From assembly GCA_937883785.1 (NCBI GenBank), contig CALGDE010000113.1:1-43284 (forward strand): a stretch of DNA of 43,284 nucleotides. The letters run 5' to 3'. A program made the translations under genes and the position numbers. Positions within the stretch are counted from its first letter, which is position 1. Each line of letters begins with the position of its first letter. The DNA comes from an uncultured cyanobacterium. GTDB taxonomy: Bacteria; Cyanobacteriota; Cyanobacteriia; CACIAM-69d. Shown piece after piece: positions 32,480 to 41,560 of the stretch. The notes below the pieces were generated by a model. The model worked only from the letters and a program-made list of their open reading frames with translations. It was not told where the DNA came from and made no database searches.

Positions 32480-33367
32480 TTAGATTGGCACTGTAGGATA
32501 TTTCATAATGTAGCCAGAGTCACGGAGACGGCGATTAGATACGCGAACGTTATAGCTTTTAGGGCTGGTTGCACTGGGGTCCCAAGTCACGCCCGGTAAG
32601 TTGGCTTTAGTAAGGGCTTTTTCAAAGAGCTCTTTTTGCAGAATTGGCTCCGTCTGCACAACGTTGAATATGCCTGACAAGCGCTGCTGTTGAATCCAGG
32701 CGATCGCCCCCACCACATCATCAAGGTGAGTCCAGTGGGCCCAGCCCATGCCGTCTCCCGGTCGTGTCATGCCGGCGGCACGGCTCAGGATTTTGGTTAC
32801 CTCTCGACCAGGACCGCAGATACCTCCCAATCGCAAGACGCAGGAAGTGGCTCCGACCGGCTTTTGATCCGTCTCATTGAAATTTTGCGTATTCAGGCTG
32901 AGAATCGTTTGCTCGGCTTCTGCAAGAATTTTTCCATTGGGAGTGGTGGGATTTAAAGGGGTGTCCTCGGTAACCCAGTCACCGCCATAGTCACCGTAGG
33001 CAGAGTAGCTACTGGTGTAAATGATCTGGCGAATAGTTGGAAACTCAGGAATAGCCGCAACGAGAGATCTCGCACTTTCTAAATAAGCATGGCGATAATC
33101 TGTCGGTCCTTTGGCGCCGATCGCCATCAGTACTGTGTCCTGACCTTCTAGGGCCTCCCGTAGCTTTTCCGGTTCCGTCGCGTCTAAAACCAGCACTCGA
33201 TGGGCGATCGCCGCCAACTGAGGAACTCGCTCGGCGCTGGTGGTGGTGGCAGTGACAGTGAGCCCGGCTTCACGCCACCGTTGGGCAATGACCGTGCCCA
33301 CATAGCCGCAGCCCAAAATCAAAACCCGTTCACCAGTGACGGAATCTTGTAAATTTTCCTCTGGCAT
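32480..33367 (-). CDS. NAD(P)-binding epimerase/reductase (extended SDR, YeeZ-like)
   Basis: About 295 residues. The Rossmann motif is LILGCGYVGTVIAQRW at the N-terminus; IIYTSSYSAYGDYGGDWV carries the Ser and Tyr positions, though the classical YxxxK is not clear (the Tyr is followed by GDYGG). EDTPLNPTTPNGKILAEAEQ follows with a Lys. CVLRLGGICGPGR and a substrate domain with THLDDVVGAIAWI complete the pattern of atypical/extended SDR proteins such as YeeZ. Substrate unknown. ATG 33367 preferred over GTG 33394. Nothing recognisable lies in the 260 bp before the next gene. Confidence 0.82.
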   Translation of the reverse strand: MPEENLQDSVTGERVLILGCGYVGTVIAQRWREAGLTVTATTTSAERVPQLAAIAHRVLVLDATEPEKLREALEGQDTVLMAIGAKGPTDYRHAYLESARSLVAAIPEFPTIRQIIYTSSYSAYGDYGGDWVTEDTPLNPTTPNGKILAEAEQTILSLNTQNFNETDQKPVGATSCVLRLGGICGPGREVTKILSRAAGMTRPGDGMGWAHWTHLDDVVGAIAWIQQQRLSGIFNVVQTEPILQKELFEKALTKANLPGVTWDPSATSPKSYNVRVSNRRLRDSGYIMKYPTVPI

Positions 33368-33434
33368 CTTTAGCCACCCCTGCCCATGTATCACTGCCCA
33401 CTAATTGACTGTTTTAAGTCACGTCGCCGTTCTT

Positions 33435-33458
33435 TCTCCCGGTAGATTCCCGGTAAAA
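33435..33458. repeat. 12-bp tandem repeat near the M23 gene end
   Basis: TTCTCCCGGTAGA then TTCCCGGTAAAA (about 33435-33458), near-copies sharing CCCGGTA. They end 8 bp beyond the stop of the peptidase gene. Short and imperfect. Confidence 0.45.
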
Positions 33459-33466
33459 ATTAATCC

Positions 33467-34840
33467 CTACTGGGGATCGATTCGGGGACGACGCAGGGGC
33501 TGGGATTTAACTGGATTATCGCGATCGCCCTCTGATGAATCGCCAGAATAAATGCGATCGTCTTGCCCAGGAGCGGGCAGCTTGAAGTTATTATCTTGAC
33601 CACCAGTGCGATCTACAGCTTCCTTATCGGCAGTTTTTAGCTGTTCTAAATCTTCTCCGTCGTACTGTCCCCGATGGGACTCTTCCATTGCGGCAATCAG
33701 TCGAGTCATCATCAACTCAAAAGGATTTTTATTTTTATCCTCTTCCGTGGCTGGTATTGGAGCCCCTGCGGACTCTAGAAACTTGCCGGGGTCAAGGGCT
33801 ACCCAGCCGCCATTGCGAAATTCACGTACTTCTAGGTGCAGGTGAGGACCAGTGGATAGCCCGGTGCTACCCACGCGACCAATAACATCTCCCTGCTTAA
33901 CGGAGTCTCCAGGCTTGACAAAAATCTCTGACAGGTGACCGTAAAGCGTCTTTTGAGTGCCATCTTTGTGCTCAAGGGCCACCGCTAGTCCGTAGCCTCC
34001 TAAGAAATTTGCCCAGGTCACCTTACCCGAGAGTACTGCCGTAACAGGGGTACCCATGGCTGCGGCGAAGTCGGTACCAGCGTGAAATCGCCGATAGCCA
34101 AGGATGGGGTGGGTTCGCCAGCCAAAGGTGGAACTCACAACACTGGGAACGCTTAGGGGAAATACGAAACTACGATCATTGTTTCCAGCAATGCCTTTGG
34201 GGCGCTCTGTACGGAAAAAGAAGTTGCTACCAATGCCGATACCTTTTGCGCTCACTGACAACGGACCAATGCGCACAGCGGTAGGAACGTCCGGCAGGGA
34301 ACGGGCTCCGCTGGCTAGGCGACCCAAGTTTGTGGCCGGGCTGCCTCCCGACGGGACTGCCCCCAATGCTCCGCCGCCGGTTTTCGCGCCTCGATTTCCC
34401 CCTTGGCGGGTGGAGAACTGCACGTCACCAACAGGTTGGGTGGCGCCTAAGTCGAAGTTCTTGCTGCGATCAATAAAGCCACTGCCGGTGGTTGGAGGAA
34501 TATTCGGTGGGTTGACTACAGGGGCGCTAGGAATATTGATGGGGGCAGGCGATCGCTTGGGACGAGGGTTAGGAACAGCGCGAGGGGGTGCTACCACTGG
34601 AGTGCTGGGAGCCACCTGGGGGGGTGCTACCCGGGGAGGGGCAACGGGAGCGGGGGGGGCCTGTAAGGCTGCTGCGCCGCTGCTTCCGCCGCTGGAGTTT
34701 TGGCTGACGTCTTGGGCGATCACCCCAGGAACAGCCAGTCCAGTGGTTAACGCTAACCCGAGGGTTCCCAGCCACAGGGAAGGTCTCGCCATGAACTTGA
34801 CAGACAGTGATACCGGATTTGAAGGGGACTGACAGGTCAT
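33467..34840 (-). CDS. M23 family (LytM-type) metallopeptidase, secreted
   Basis: Peptidoglycan endopeptidase or divisome activator. Signal peptide MARPSLWLGTLGLALTTGLA..GVIAQD, then a proline-rich segment (about residues 55-130) and a glycine-rich stretch. The LytM domain has HAGTDFAAAMGTPV (zinc His and Asp), GGYGLAVALEHKDG, TLYGHLSE and STGLSTGPHLHLEVRE with the catalytic histidines, so it should be active. A charged tail follows. ATG 34840 used; the ATG at 34792 gives a cleaner signal peptide and may be the real start. Probably processed in the periplasm. Confidence 0.93.
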   Translation of the reverse strand: MTCQSPSNPVSLSVKFMARPSLWLGTLGLALTTGLAVPGVIAQDVSQNSSGGSSGAAALQAPPAPVAPPRVAPPQVAPSTPVVAPPRAVPNPRPKRSPAPINIPSAPVVNPPNIPPTTGSGFIDRSKNFDLGATQPVGDVQFSTRQGGNRGAKTGGGALGAVPSGGSPATNLGRLASGARSLPDVPTAVRIGPLSVSAKGIGIGSNFFFRTERPKGIAGNNDRSFVFPLSVPSVVSSTFGWRTHPILGYRRFHAGTDFAAAMGTPVTAVLSGKVTWANFLGGYGLAVALEHKDGTQKTLYGHLSEIFVKPGDSVKQGDVIGRVGSTGLSTGPHLHLEVREFRNGGWVALDPGKFLESAGAPIPATEEDKNKNPFELMMTRLIAAMEESHRGQYDGEDLEQLKTADKEAVDRTGGQDNNFKLPAPGQDDRIYSGDSSEGDRDNPVKSQPLRRPRIDPQ

Positions 34841-35203
34841 GGGCAAGAGGGGCTGTGATTAGCTAGCCGAAGAACCAAAGCTTTTACAAATCGTTATTGC
34901 AAACAAGGGACATGATAACAAGGCGAATGGTTCCTTGGATGTTTGATTTCTCTGGTGGGTTTTCCGCAACTGCCGCTGAAACTTTACGTATCGAATATTC
35001 ACTGACTGCTTTACCAATTCTAATTGAACCTGGGTTTGATTTTGCAATCTTCAAACCCAGGTTCAATGGGCTTCGTCTAACCTCTTCTACCCTTTAGAAC
35101 TTGAATCAGGGATTGGCACGATTGGTGTTGGAATCGTCATCAATACCGTTGTCAGGCACCGTGGCAAACTAGGGAAATAGTCATCGCCAAGGAACTTTAT
35201 TTA
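34841..35203. other. Divergent intergenic region with a long perfect hairpin
   Basis: No gene. It separates the M23 peptidase (minus) and flavin reductase (plus) starts. The main feature is the 17-bp inverted repeat at 35023-35067. No clear promoter boxes were found. Confidence 0.5.
35023..35067. repeat. Perfect 17-bp inverted repeat
   Basis: ATTGAACCTGGGTTTGA (35023-35039), 11-nt spacer, TCAAACCCAGGTTCAAT (35051-35067). There is no T run on either side, so it is not a normal terminator. It could be an operator, a processing hairpin or a small mobile repeat; it lies about 180 bp from one start and 137 bp from the other. Confidence 0.75.
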
Positions 35204-35692
35204 ATGCTGGACGAGAAAGCCAAAAAGACAATGTTGCGCAAGATCCCCCATGGTCTTTACATTTGTGGGGCACGCGACGAAAGCGGCGAAGACGTGAATG
35301 CGTTTACCGCAAGCTGGGTCATGCAGGGCTCTTTTAAGCCACCGTTAGTGGTGAATTGCGTTAATCGTGAGTCGATTTCCCACGCCATGATTGAGGCGAG
35401 CCAGGTGTTTGCCCTCAGTTTTTTGGAGGCGGGACAAAAGGATTTGGCCGCGTCGTTCTTTAAGCCGCGCCGCCGGGTGGGCAACAAGTTTGAGGATGTG
35501 GAGTTTTATTTGGGCGCTGAAACGGGATGCCCCATTGTTAGTGACACTTTGGGCTACGTGGAGTGTAAGGTGATTGGCTCGGTGCCCCAGGGAGACCACA
35601 CGGTCTTTGTTAGCGAGGTGGTGGGGGCTGGTGTTCATCGGGAAGGTGAGCCGCTGATTTTGGAAAGCACCGGCTGGAACTATGGCGGCTAA
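35204..35692 (+). CDS. Flavin reductase-like domain protein
   Basis: A 162-residue FMN-binding split-barrel protein. KIPHGLYICGARD, NAFTASWVMQGSFKPPLVVNCV near residue 32 and VFALSFLEAGQKDLAASFF near 66 are typical of the flavin reductase-like family, also found as the C-terminal domain of cyanobacterial flavodiiron proteins. It would reduce or bind FMN; electron partner unknown. Start ATG 35204. Its stop overlaps the recJ start by 11 bp, so translation is probably coupled. Confidence 0.88.
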   Translation: MLDEKAKKTMLRKIPHGLYICGARDESGEDVNAFTASWVMQGSFKPPLVVNCVNRESISHAMIEASQVFALSFLEAGQKDLAASFFKPRRRVGNKFEDVEFYLGAETGCPIVSDTLGYVECKVIGSVPQGDHTVFVSEVVGAGVHREGEPLILESTGWNYGG

Positions 35693-38078
35693 GGGGCGAT
35701 CGCCCAACTCAGGACCGTCCCCGGAGTTTATCCACTGGGTACGGTCCTTTTTAGTGGAAAAGCTTAAGCAAAGCCGCCACGGCTACCAGGGAACAGGCAC
35801 TTTTGCAGCGCAGCTTCTTTGGCAGCGGCGGGAATTATGGACCGCTAAAGACGGCGAGGATTACGAAACGGCGCTATTGCAATTTCTTGATCCCCAGCAT
35901 TACCAAGCGGCAAATGCTGATGAATTTGGACCGGCGATCGCAACGGCAGTTCGACGGTTAATTCAAGCTCGAGACAACGGCGAAAAGGTGGCTATTTGGG
36001 GCGATTTTGACGCGGACGGGCTGACTGCAACGGCGGTTTTGTGTGAAGGATTAAAGGAATTTTTTGACGAGAGTCACCTAAGCTACACCATTCCCAATCG
36101 TCTAACGGAATCCCACGGGCTTAATGAGGCGGGAGTGCGATCACTGGCCGATCAGGGAATTACGGTGATCATCACCTGCGACACCGGCAGCACTAACCTG
36201 ACGGAGCTAGCGTTGGCACAGGAATTGGGCGTCGACGTAGTTGTCACCGACCATCACACCTTGCCTCCCGACAATATTCCGGCACTGGCAGTGATCAATC
36301 CGCGATCGCTCCCTACTAACCACCCCATGGCAACGTTATCGGGGGTGGCAGTGGCGTTTAAGGTGGTGGAGGCCTTATATCAAGCCCTGCCCAAAGTGCC
36401 CACTCAGCCCTTGGAAAATTTGCTGGATCTGGTAGCGATCGGGCTGATTGCAGACCTGGTGGAATTACGGGGGGACTGTCGCTATCTAGCCCAGCGGGGA
36501 ATTCAGCAGTTACAAAAAACCTCGCGGCTAGGATTGCAGCACCTATTGGCATCCTGTAAGCGACAGGGCGATCGCCCCACGGATATTTCTTTTGGTATCG
36601 GCCCCCGCATTAACGCCATCAGCCGCATCCATGGCGATGCCCAATTTGGCGTGGCGTTGCTAACCAGCACTAACCCAGCGGAATGCCAGAAACTGGCGGC
36701 AGAAACGGAGCTGGCCAACAGTCGCCGTAAGGAGCTGGAGCGGCGGTTAACCTGGGATATTGAGCAAGAGCTGGCATATATTGATCGCTCCACTACCCAT
36801 ATGGTGGTGTTAGCCCAAGCGGGCTGGGCGGTGGGCGTTTTGGGATTGGTGGCGGGAAAAATTGCCCAGCGGTGGGAATGCCCGGTGCTGCTGTTGACCA
36901 TTGATGGGGAGTGGGCGCGGGGCTCGGCGCGGTCCGTAGCGGGATTGGATCTCTATCAAATTTTGCATCGTCACCGGCATTTACTCCATCGCTATGGCGG
37001 GCATCCCATGGCGGCGGGGGTAATGCTAAAAACCAAAAATATTGAGCTGCTTACTCGGGCACTAAACCATGATGTGGGACAGCGCCGGGACGCTATCGAT
37101 GATCCGAACTTGGCAAAGAACAATCTCGAAAGCCAGGCAGATCTTACGGCTACCGTTGCTGATTTGGACTACAGCTTATTTCAAGACCTCAAGCTAGTGG
37201 AACCCTGCGGCATGGGAAATCCTCAGCCTAAGTTATTAATAAAAAACGCCTGGTTTTCGGACTTTTACAATGCCAACATTAGAGACTCGAAAAATACAAA
37301 GCTAAAGTACATTCGCACTCTGTTCAACCTGTGTGATGACAGCAATCCAGCGGGATGCCCAGGACTGTGGTGGGAGCATTACAAAGATGAGCTGCCGGAC
37401 GGGCGCTGTGATGCTTTGGTGGAGCTTGATTTTAATGCTCAAAAACAACAATATGAGGTGCGACTCTTAGACCTCAACGTTATTGAAGCTGAACAGTCAC
37501 CGGATCGGGCGGCGATAATTTTAGAGCCCATCCGTGTTTACGACTGGCGCAATTTGTCTGACAAGGATCGGCACCAGGCGATCGCCACCTGCTCTGAGGA
37601 AATATTGGAAGTTCCCCTGTGTCCCCAGCGCTGGGAAGATTGGCAGTCTTGGATTAAACGGGCGATCGCCCATCAATGTGCTCTGGCGCTAACCTATGAC
37701 GGGCAGCCCCAAGATGTGGTCAACTCAGCCCAAAAGACCTACGTGACATTTATGGGGATTGCGAAGTATCTAGTGGAGTCTGGAGAGGAGATATACCGCG
37801 ATCAAATCCAGAATAAGTTGGGAATTAACCCAGAAATTTCGAGCTTAGGTTTAGGCACGCTGAAAGAACAGGGAATTAATTTTCAAGAGCAAAATAACGG
37901 CTACTTGCTGTTGTTTTTGGACGATGATTTATTGTCAGATTCGAGCGACTTTAGGGCTAAATCAAAAATTTTTATCGAGGCAATTCAAGAAGAAGTTTTT
38001 CAGCAGAATTATTTCTCCACTATCCCCATTCAAATTGTTCAAACCCTTAATTCGTCTCTAATTTCCTTGGCTTCTTAA
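35682..38078 (+). CDS. recJ: Single-stranded-DNA exonuclease RecJ
   Basis: 5'-3' ssDNA exonuclease of the DHH family. GDFDADGLTATAV near residue 105, VVVTDHHTLP near 188 (DHH motif) and GIGPRINAISRIHG carry the metal-binding and structural residues; YGGHPMAAGV near 440 is the DHHA1 motif. The OB-fold part follows (MGNPQPKLL near 510). The chain is 798 aa; about 200 residues at the C-terminus exceed the E. coli enzyme and contain GQPQDVVNSAQKTYVTFMGIAKYL. The ATG at 35682 overlaps the flavin reductase stop. Ends 10 bp before a convergent gene. Confidence 0.93.
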   Translation: MAAKGRSPNSGPSPEFIHWVRSFLVEKLKQSRHGYQGTGTFAAQLLWQRRELWTAKDGEDYETALLQFLDPQHYQAANADEFGPAIATAVRRLIQARDNGEKVAIWGDFDADGLTATAVLCEGLKEFFDESHLSYTIPNRLTESHGLNEAGVRSLADQGITVIITCDTGSTNLTELALAQELGVDVVVTDHHTLPPDNIPALAVINPRSLPTNHPMATLSGVAVAFKVVEALYQALPKVPTQPLENLLDLVAIGLIADLVELRGDCRYLAQRGIQQLQKTSRLGLQHLLASCKRQGDRPTDISFGIGPRINAISRIHGDAQFGVALLTSTNPAECQKLAAETELANSRRKELERRLTWDIEQELAYIDRSTTHMVVLAQAGWAVGVLGLVAGKIAQRWECPVLLLTIDGEWARGSARSVAGLDLYQILHRHRHLLHRYGGHPMAAGVMLKTKNIELLTRALNHDVGQRRDAIDDPNLAKNNLESQADLTATVADLDYSLFQDLKLVEPCGMGNPQPKLLIKNAWFSDFYNANIRDSKNTKLKYIRTLFNLCDDSNPAGCPGLWWEHYKDELPDGRCDALVELDFNAQKQQYEVRLLDLNVIEAEQSPDRAAIILEPIRVYDWRNLSDKDRHQAIATCSEEILEVPLCPQRWEDWQSWIKRAIAHQCALALTYDGQPQDVVNSAQKTYVTFMGIAKYLVESGEEIYRDQIQNKLGINPEISSLGLGTLKEQGINFQEQNNGYLLLFLDDDLLSDSSDFRAKSKIFIEAIQEEVFQQNYFSTIPIQIVQTLNSSLISLAS

Positions 38079-38088
38079 CCACGTCGTA

Positions 38089-38664
38089 TTACGGCTCTAC
38101 CACCACTGCCATTCCCACTTCCACTTGCTCAAAAAGGGCAATGATATGCTCGTTTTTCATGCGCACACAGCCGTGGGACACCGCCTGCCCGATTAGCTCA
38201 GGATGGGGAGTACCGTGAAAGCCAATAAAGTTAGTGCCGTCGGTCCAAAAGCCGATCCACCGCGCCCCCAAAGGATTATCCTTACCCGGAGGTACGATCG
38301 CTTCCGTAAAAGGATGTTGCCAGGTCGGCTCCTTTACCCGCTGCATTACCTCAAACTTTCCCGTCGGCGTTTCCCAACCTGATCTCCCGATGGCCACCGG
38401 ATAACTAGCCACCACCTGATCGCGACGATACACATATACCCGCCGCTCACTTAGCCGCAGCACCAAACGCCGCTCCACCTTGGGCAAATAGTGTCCTGCC
38501 GTACCCAACGTTGGCAGCTGGGGCGCTGGCGACACAGAGCTAGGCATAACTGAGGCCGTTGCCCCGGTCGCCATCACACTCACTAGGGCGATCGCCCCTA
38601 AACCCCGTGCGAATAAGCCCTGTGAAAAAATGCCCATTGAAACAAACTGAGTCCGCTGAACCAT
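38089..38664 (-). CDS. L,D-transpeptidase (YkuD domain), paralogue 2
   Basis: Periplasmic enzyme forming L,D peptide cross-links in peptidoglycan. Signal peptide at the N-terminus (GLGAIALVSVMATGATA), then RRLVLRLSERRVYVYRRDQVV, PTGKFEVMQRV, NPLGARWIGF, IGFHGTPHPELIGQAVSHGCVRM with the catalytic Cys after His-Gly. Start ATG 38664 is preferred; TTG at 38700 would overlap the upstream paralogue's stop. Its sister gene lies directly upstream; the two share the same domain order and diverge in the signal region. Confidence 0.93.
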   Translation of the reverse strand: MVQRTQFVSMGIFSQGLFARGLGAIALVSVMATGATASVMPSSVSPAPQLPTLGTAGHYLPKVERRLVLRLSERRVYVYRRDQVVASYPVAIGRSGWETPTGKFEVMQRVKEPTWQHPFTEAIVPPGKDNPLGARWIGFWTDGTNFIGFHGTPHPELIGQAVSHGCVRMKNEHIIALFEQVEVGMAVVVEP

Positions 38665-38689
38665 AAGGCTTAGACCCTGTTCTGAGCCT

Positions 38690-39295
38690 CTAATTTTCAA
38701 CAGTGACAGTGGTGCCCATGGTGACGTAGTTAAACAGCTTCACCACGTCATGGTTATACATACGCACGCAACCGTTTGACGCTGCCTTGCCGATGGAATT
38801 CACCGTCGGGGTACCGTGGAAACCAATAATTCCGTTGCTCATTTCAGCGAAACCAATCCACCGCACTCCCAAAGCGCTATTGGGACCCGGCTGGGTTATC
38901 TGCCCCGTCCAAGGGTTTTGCCACACCGGATTTTCAATACGTTGAAACACTTTAAAAGTGCCTGTTGGCGTTGGTGTGGATGCTTTGCCGATCGCGACAG
39001 GGAAACTGGCTTCAACCGCATCCCCCTTATAGACATAGACCCGCCGTTCCTTAAGGCGCAAAACAATGTGCACCTCTTGGGAATTAGGCAGATACTGGCT
39101 AGCGTCGGCGAGAGGGGGCAGCTCAGGGATCTGCGCAATGCTTCGTAGCGCCTCTAAAGAAGGAGCTAGGGCGTTGGCTTCGGGCGTGTTGGCGATCGCT
39201 GGAGCCGTCAGAGCACTGCTGCTCAATACAACGGTGACAAGAGTCAACAGGCTTCTGCCTGCACCCTTGAGGGCGGAGAAAGAATTTAACACCAT
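38690..39295 (-). CDS. L,D-transpeptidase (YkuD domain), paralogue 1
   Basis: Same family as the gene just downstream. Signal peptide (LLTLVTVVLSSSALTAPAIA), then LRLKERRVYVYKGDAV, TPTGTFKVFQRIENPVWQNPWTG, SALGVRWIGF and GTPTVNSIGKAASNGCVRMYNHD with catalytic Cys. 201 aa. Gap to the second gene is 25 bp with the preferred start there, so they form an operon and arose by tandem duplication. Start ATG 39295. Confidence 0.93.
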   Translation of the reverse strand: MVLNSFSALKGAGRSLLTLVTVVLSSSALTAPAIANTPEANALAPSLEALRSIAQIPELPPLADASQYLPNSQEVHIVLRLKERRVYVYKGDAVEASFPVAIGKASTPTPTGTFKVFQRIENPVWQNPWTGQITQPGPNSALGVRWIGFAEMSNGIIGFHGTPTVNSIGKAASNGCVRMYNHDVVKLFNYVTMGTTVTVEN

Positions 39296-39782
39296 GGGGC
39301 CGAGAAAATTGGGATGGTTGGCAAGAACCTAAACCTAGAAGCCAAGTCATACTTTTAAACTTTGCTCTAGAGCGGGTCAATCTCGCTTAGGCGCTACGTT
39401 GCCGGTATTTACAGCAGCTTAGCACCATCTTTAAGACGACATTTAAGGATGTTCTGACGTGAATACTCAACGTTTTCCTTGACAGAGTGCACCGACAAAT
39501 TCAGAATTAAGAGCCGTCTTGTTAGAAGCGTTGGGTAAAAACGCCCAACTTGAAAAACAGCGGTAAGGCAATTTTTTAGGTTGCATTTGCAGAGATGTAG
39601 CCCTAAATACAAGGTCTCACTTGTTTTTGGCGATCGCCTGTCCATCGTGACACCCTTACGAACGGTCTATCTGCTCGGATCGGGTTCCGAAAAATGTTAA
39701 GGCGCCACTGTGAGCAGCGACAACGCTTGCAACCCGTGGTCCCACTGGCTGCCCGTACGGCAAACTTAGCTTCCAAAGAATC
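39296..39782. other. Divergent intergenic region before rplU
   Basis: 487 bp with no credible gene. It must carry the rplU-rpmA promoter and that of the L,D-transpeptidase pair. A HIP1 site lies near 39630. A weak hairpin TGCC-CGTAC-GGCA near 39754 precedes rplU; I would not call it a leader with confidence. Confidence 0.4.
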
Positions 39783-40142
39783 ATGGCATACGCAATTGTA
39801 GAAACTAGCGGCACTCAGCTACGCATTGAGCCCGGTCGCTTTTATGACGTTAACCGCATCGCCGCTGAAGAAGGCGACACCATCACCCTTGATCAGGTGC
39901 TGTTGGTTAACGACGGGGACGCTGTAGAAATTGGTCGTCCCACTATCGCAGGTGCAACGGTCACCGCCACCGTTGACCGTCATATGCGCGGCAAGAAAAT
40001 CATTGTTTATAAGATGCAGCCCAAGAAGAAGACCCGTAAAAAGCAGGGTCACCGTCAGGAGCTAACTCGCATCACCATTGACTCCATTGCCTTCGGCAGC
40101 AAGACTTTGACCGCCGAAGACACCAGTTCTGACGCGGAGTAA
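39783..40142 (+). CDS. rplU: 50S ribosomal protein L21
   Basis: Structural ribosomal protein. MAYAIVETSGTQLRIEPGRFYDVNRI and the basic tail KMQPKKKTRKKQGHRQELTRI are clear family features. 119 aa, somewhat longer than E. coli L21 because of a C-terminal acidic extension (SKTLTAEDTSSDAE). Forms an operon with rpmA 154 bp downstream, the usual arrangement. Start ATG 39783. Confidence 0.97.
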   Translation: MAYAIVETSGTQLRIEPGRFYDVNRIAAEEGDTITLDQVLLVNDGDAVEIGRPTIAGATVTATVDRHMRGKKIIVYKMQPKKKTRKKQGHRQELTRITIDSIAFGSKTLTAEDTSSDAE

Positions 40143-40296
40143 ACGTTAAAAGTAGGGATCAGGGTGAAGTTAGTGAAAGCTTTTACTTGCCAGCTGCCCT
40201 ACAATTTTGACTACTTCAGAAAATTTTGTTTGCATCAATGGGTTTAGCTGTTTAACAACTAGCTCTTTGACCAATTCCAAGTAAGAGAGGTTAACC

Positions 40297-40560
40297 ATGG
40301 CTCATAAGAAAGGCACCGGTAGTACTCGTAACGGTCGCGACTCAAATGCTAAGCGCTTGGGCGTTAAGCGTTATGGCGGTGAAGCGGTGCGGGCTGGCAA
40401 TATTTTGATTCGTCAGCGTGGCACCAAAATCCATCCCGGCAACAACGTGGGTCGCGGTAAAGATGACACCCTATTTGCTTTGATTGATGGCACTGTCACT
40501 TTCGAGCGTCGCGGTCGCAGCGGCAAGAAAGTCAGCGTATACGCAGCGGCAGAAGCTTAA
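40297..40560 (+). CDS. rpmA: 50S ribosomal protein L27
   Basis: [28 protein letters not shown], then [27 protein letters not shown]; an 87-aa L27 of standard length with no cleavable N-terminal extension. AGAGAGG-type ribosome site 9 nt upstream (AGAGAGGTTAACC). Its stop-codon region (AAGCTTAAG) is echoed by GCTTAA-containing units downstream before the terminator. Confidence 0.97.
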   Translation: MAHKKGTGSTRNGRDSNAKRLGVKRYGGEAVRAGNILIRQRGTKIHPGNNVGRGKDDTLFALIDGTVTFERRGRSGKKVSVYAAAEA

Positions 40561-40586
40561 GTGTTTCGCCCACACAGGCTTAATGG

Positions 40587-40616
40587 GCGCTTAAGAGCTT
40601 AAAAAGAGCTTAGAAA
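40587..40616. repeat. Short tandem repeats after rpmA
   Basis: GCGCTTAA (40587-40594), GAGCTTAAAAA (40595-40605) and GAGCTTAGAAA (40606-40616); they repeat the GCTTAA found at the rpmA stop codon (40555-40560). The last unit overlaps the left arm of the terminator. Confidence 0.6.
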
Positions 40617-40650
40617 CAGCCTCTGGCTATTTGCCAGGGGCTGTTTCGTG
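40614..40650 (+). terminator. Intrinsic terminator of rplU-rpmA
   Basis: 14-bp stem, AAACAGCC-T-CTGGC, loop TATTT, GCCAG-G-GGCTGTTT, with one T-G wobble; followed by a weak T-rich stretch (CGTGTTTATC). Also positioned to stop the convergent fghA transcript. Confidence 0.8.
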
Positions 40651-40672
40651 TTTATCAGTTTTTGCTTTATGG

Positions 40673-41560
40673 CTATAGAGGAACGGGGAGAGTTTTTAAC
40701 TCCAAGTTGCGGGCATGGTGAGCAAAGTGGTCGCCGATAAAGGTGACAATGAAGTAGTAGCTGTGGTCGTAGCCTTGCTGATAGCGCAGTTCTAGGGGAT
40801 AGTTGGCCGCTTTACAGGCGATCGCCAACGTTTCTGGCTGTAGCTGCTTCTCCAAGAATCCATCGTCAGTGCCTTGGTCGATAAGTATGGGAGCCTCGCT
40901 ACCCCTTACTCCCTGCTTAATTAGGGTGGTGGCGTCGTATTTATTCCAGGTGTTGCGATCGCTCCCCAAATATCCAGAAAACGCCTTCTCTCCCCAGGGC
41001 ACTAAGCTGGGAGCCACAATAGGGGCAAATGCCGAGATACTGCGGAACATCTCCCCATTACGCAGCCCAATTACCAACGCCCCATGCCCCCCCATGGAAT
41101 GGCCGAAAATTCCCTGCTTTTCAGACACAATATTGAAGTTTTGGGCGATCGCCTCCGGCAACTCCGACACAACATAGTCGTACATGCGATAATGGCGCGA
41201 CCACGGATCCTCAGTGGCATTAACGTAAAAACCAGCCCCCGACCCAAAATCCCAGGACTTATCCTCCCCCGGTAAATTGCACCCTCGCGGACTCGTATCT
41301 GGCGCGACCAAAATGCAGCCGTACCGAGCCGCATACCACTGCGCTCCACCCTTCGTAACAAAATTTTGTTCCGTACAAGTTAAGCCACTAAGCCAATACA
41401 ACACTGGACAAGGCTTGGTCTCCCACAACGGCGGCAGGTACACTCCAAAAGACATTTCACATTGCAGCACCGCCGACCAATGTTGGTAAATTCGCTGGGA
41501 ACCCCCAAAACTACGCGCGGCGGATACCTGGGTTAATTGCTGAGGAAATGCAGGGGACAT
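40673..41560 (-). CDS. fghA: S-formylglutathione hydrolase
   Basis: Hydrolyses S-formylglutathione to formate and glutathione, the step after adhC. Alpha/beta-hydrolase of the esterase D type. FGVYLPP and LYWLSGLTCTEQNFVTKGG near 60, PDTSPRG near 90, nucleophile GHSMGGHGAL with Ser155, DQGTDDGFL with the Asp, and GYDHSYYFI with the His complete the triad. Length 295 aa is typical. Start ATG 41560. The partner gene adhC is about 18 kb away, so the pathway is split between two transcripts. Confidence 0.96.
   Translation of the reverse strand: MSPAFPQQLTQVSAARSFGGSQRIYQHWSAVLQCEMSFGVYLPPLWETKPCPVLYWLSGLTCTEQNFVTKGGAQWYAARYGCILVAPDTSPRGCNLPGEDKSWDFGSGAGFYVNATEDPWSRHYRMYDYVVSELPEAIAQNFNIVSEKQGIFGHSMGGHGALVIGLRNGEMFRSISAFAPIVAPSLVPWGEKAFSGYLGSDRNTWNKYDATTLIKQGVRGSEAPILIDQGTDDGFLEKQLQPETLAIACKAANYPLELRYQQGYDHSYYFIVTFIGDHFAHHARNLELKTLPVPL

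Noticed and set aside
34104-34832. 242-aa plus-strand frame opposite the M23 peptidase gene
   Set aside because: A shadow of the Pro/Gly-rich coding region on the other strand; the M23 frame has clear domain motifs.
39369-39400. TAGAGCGGGTCAATC stretch similar to one MITE-like end
   Set aside because: No matching second end was found at the expected distance of 120-180 bp.
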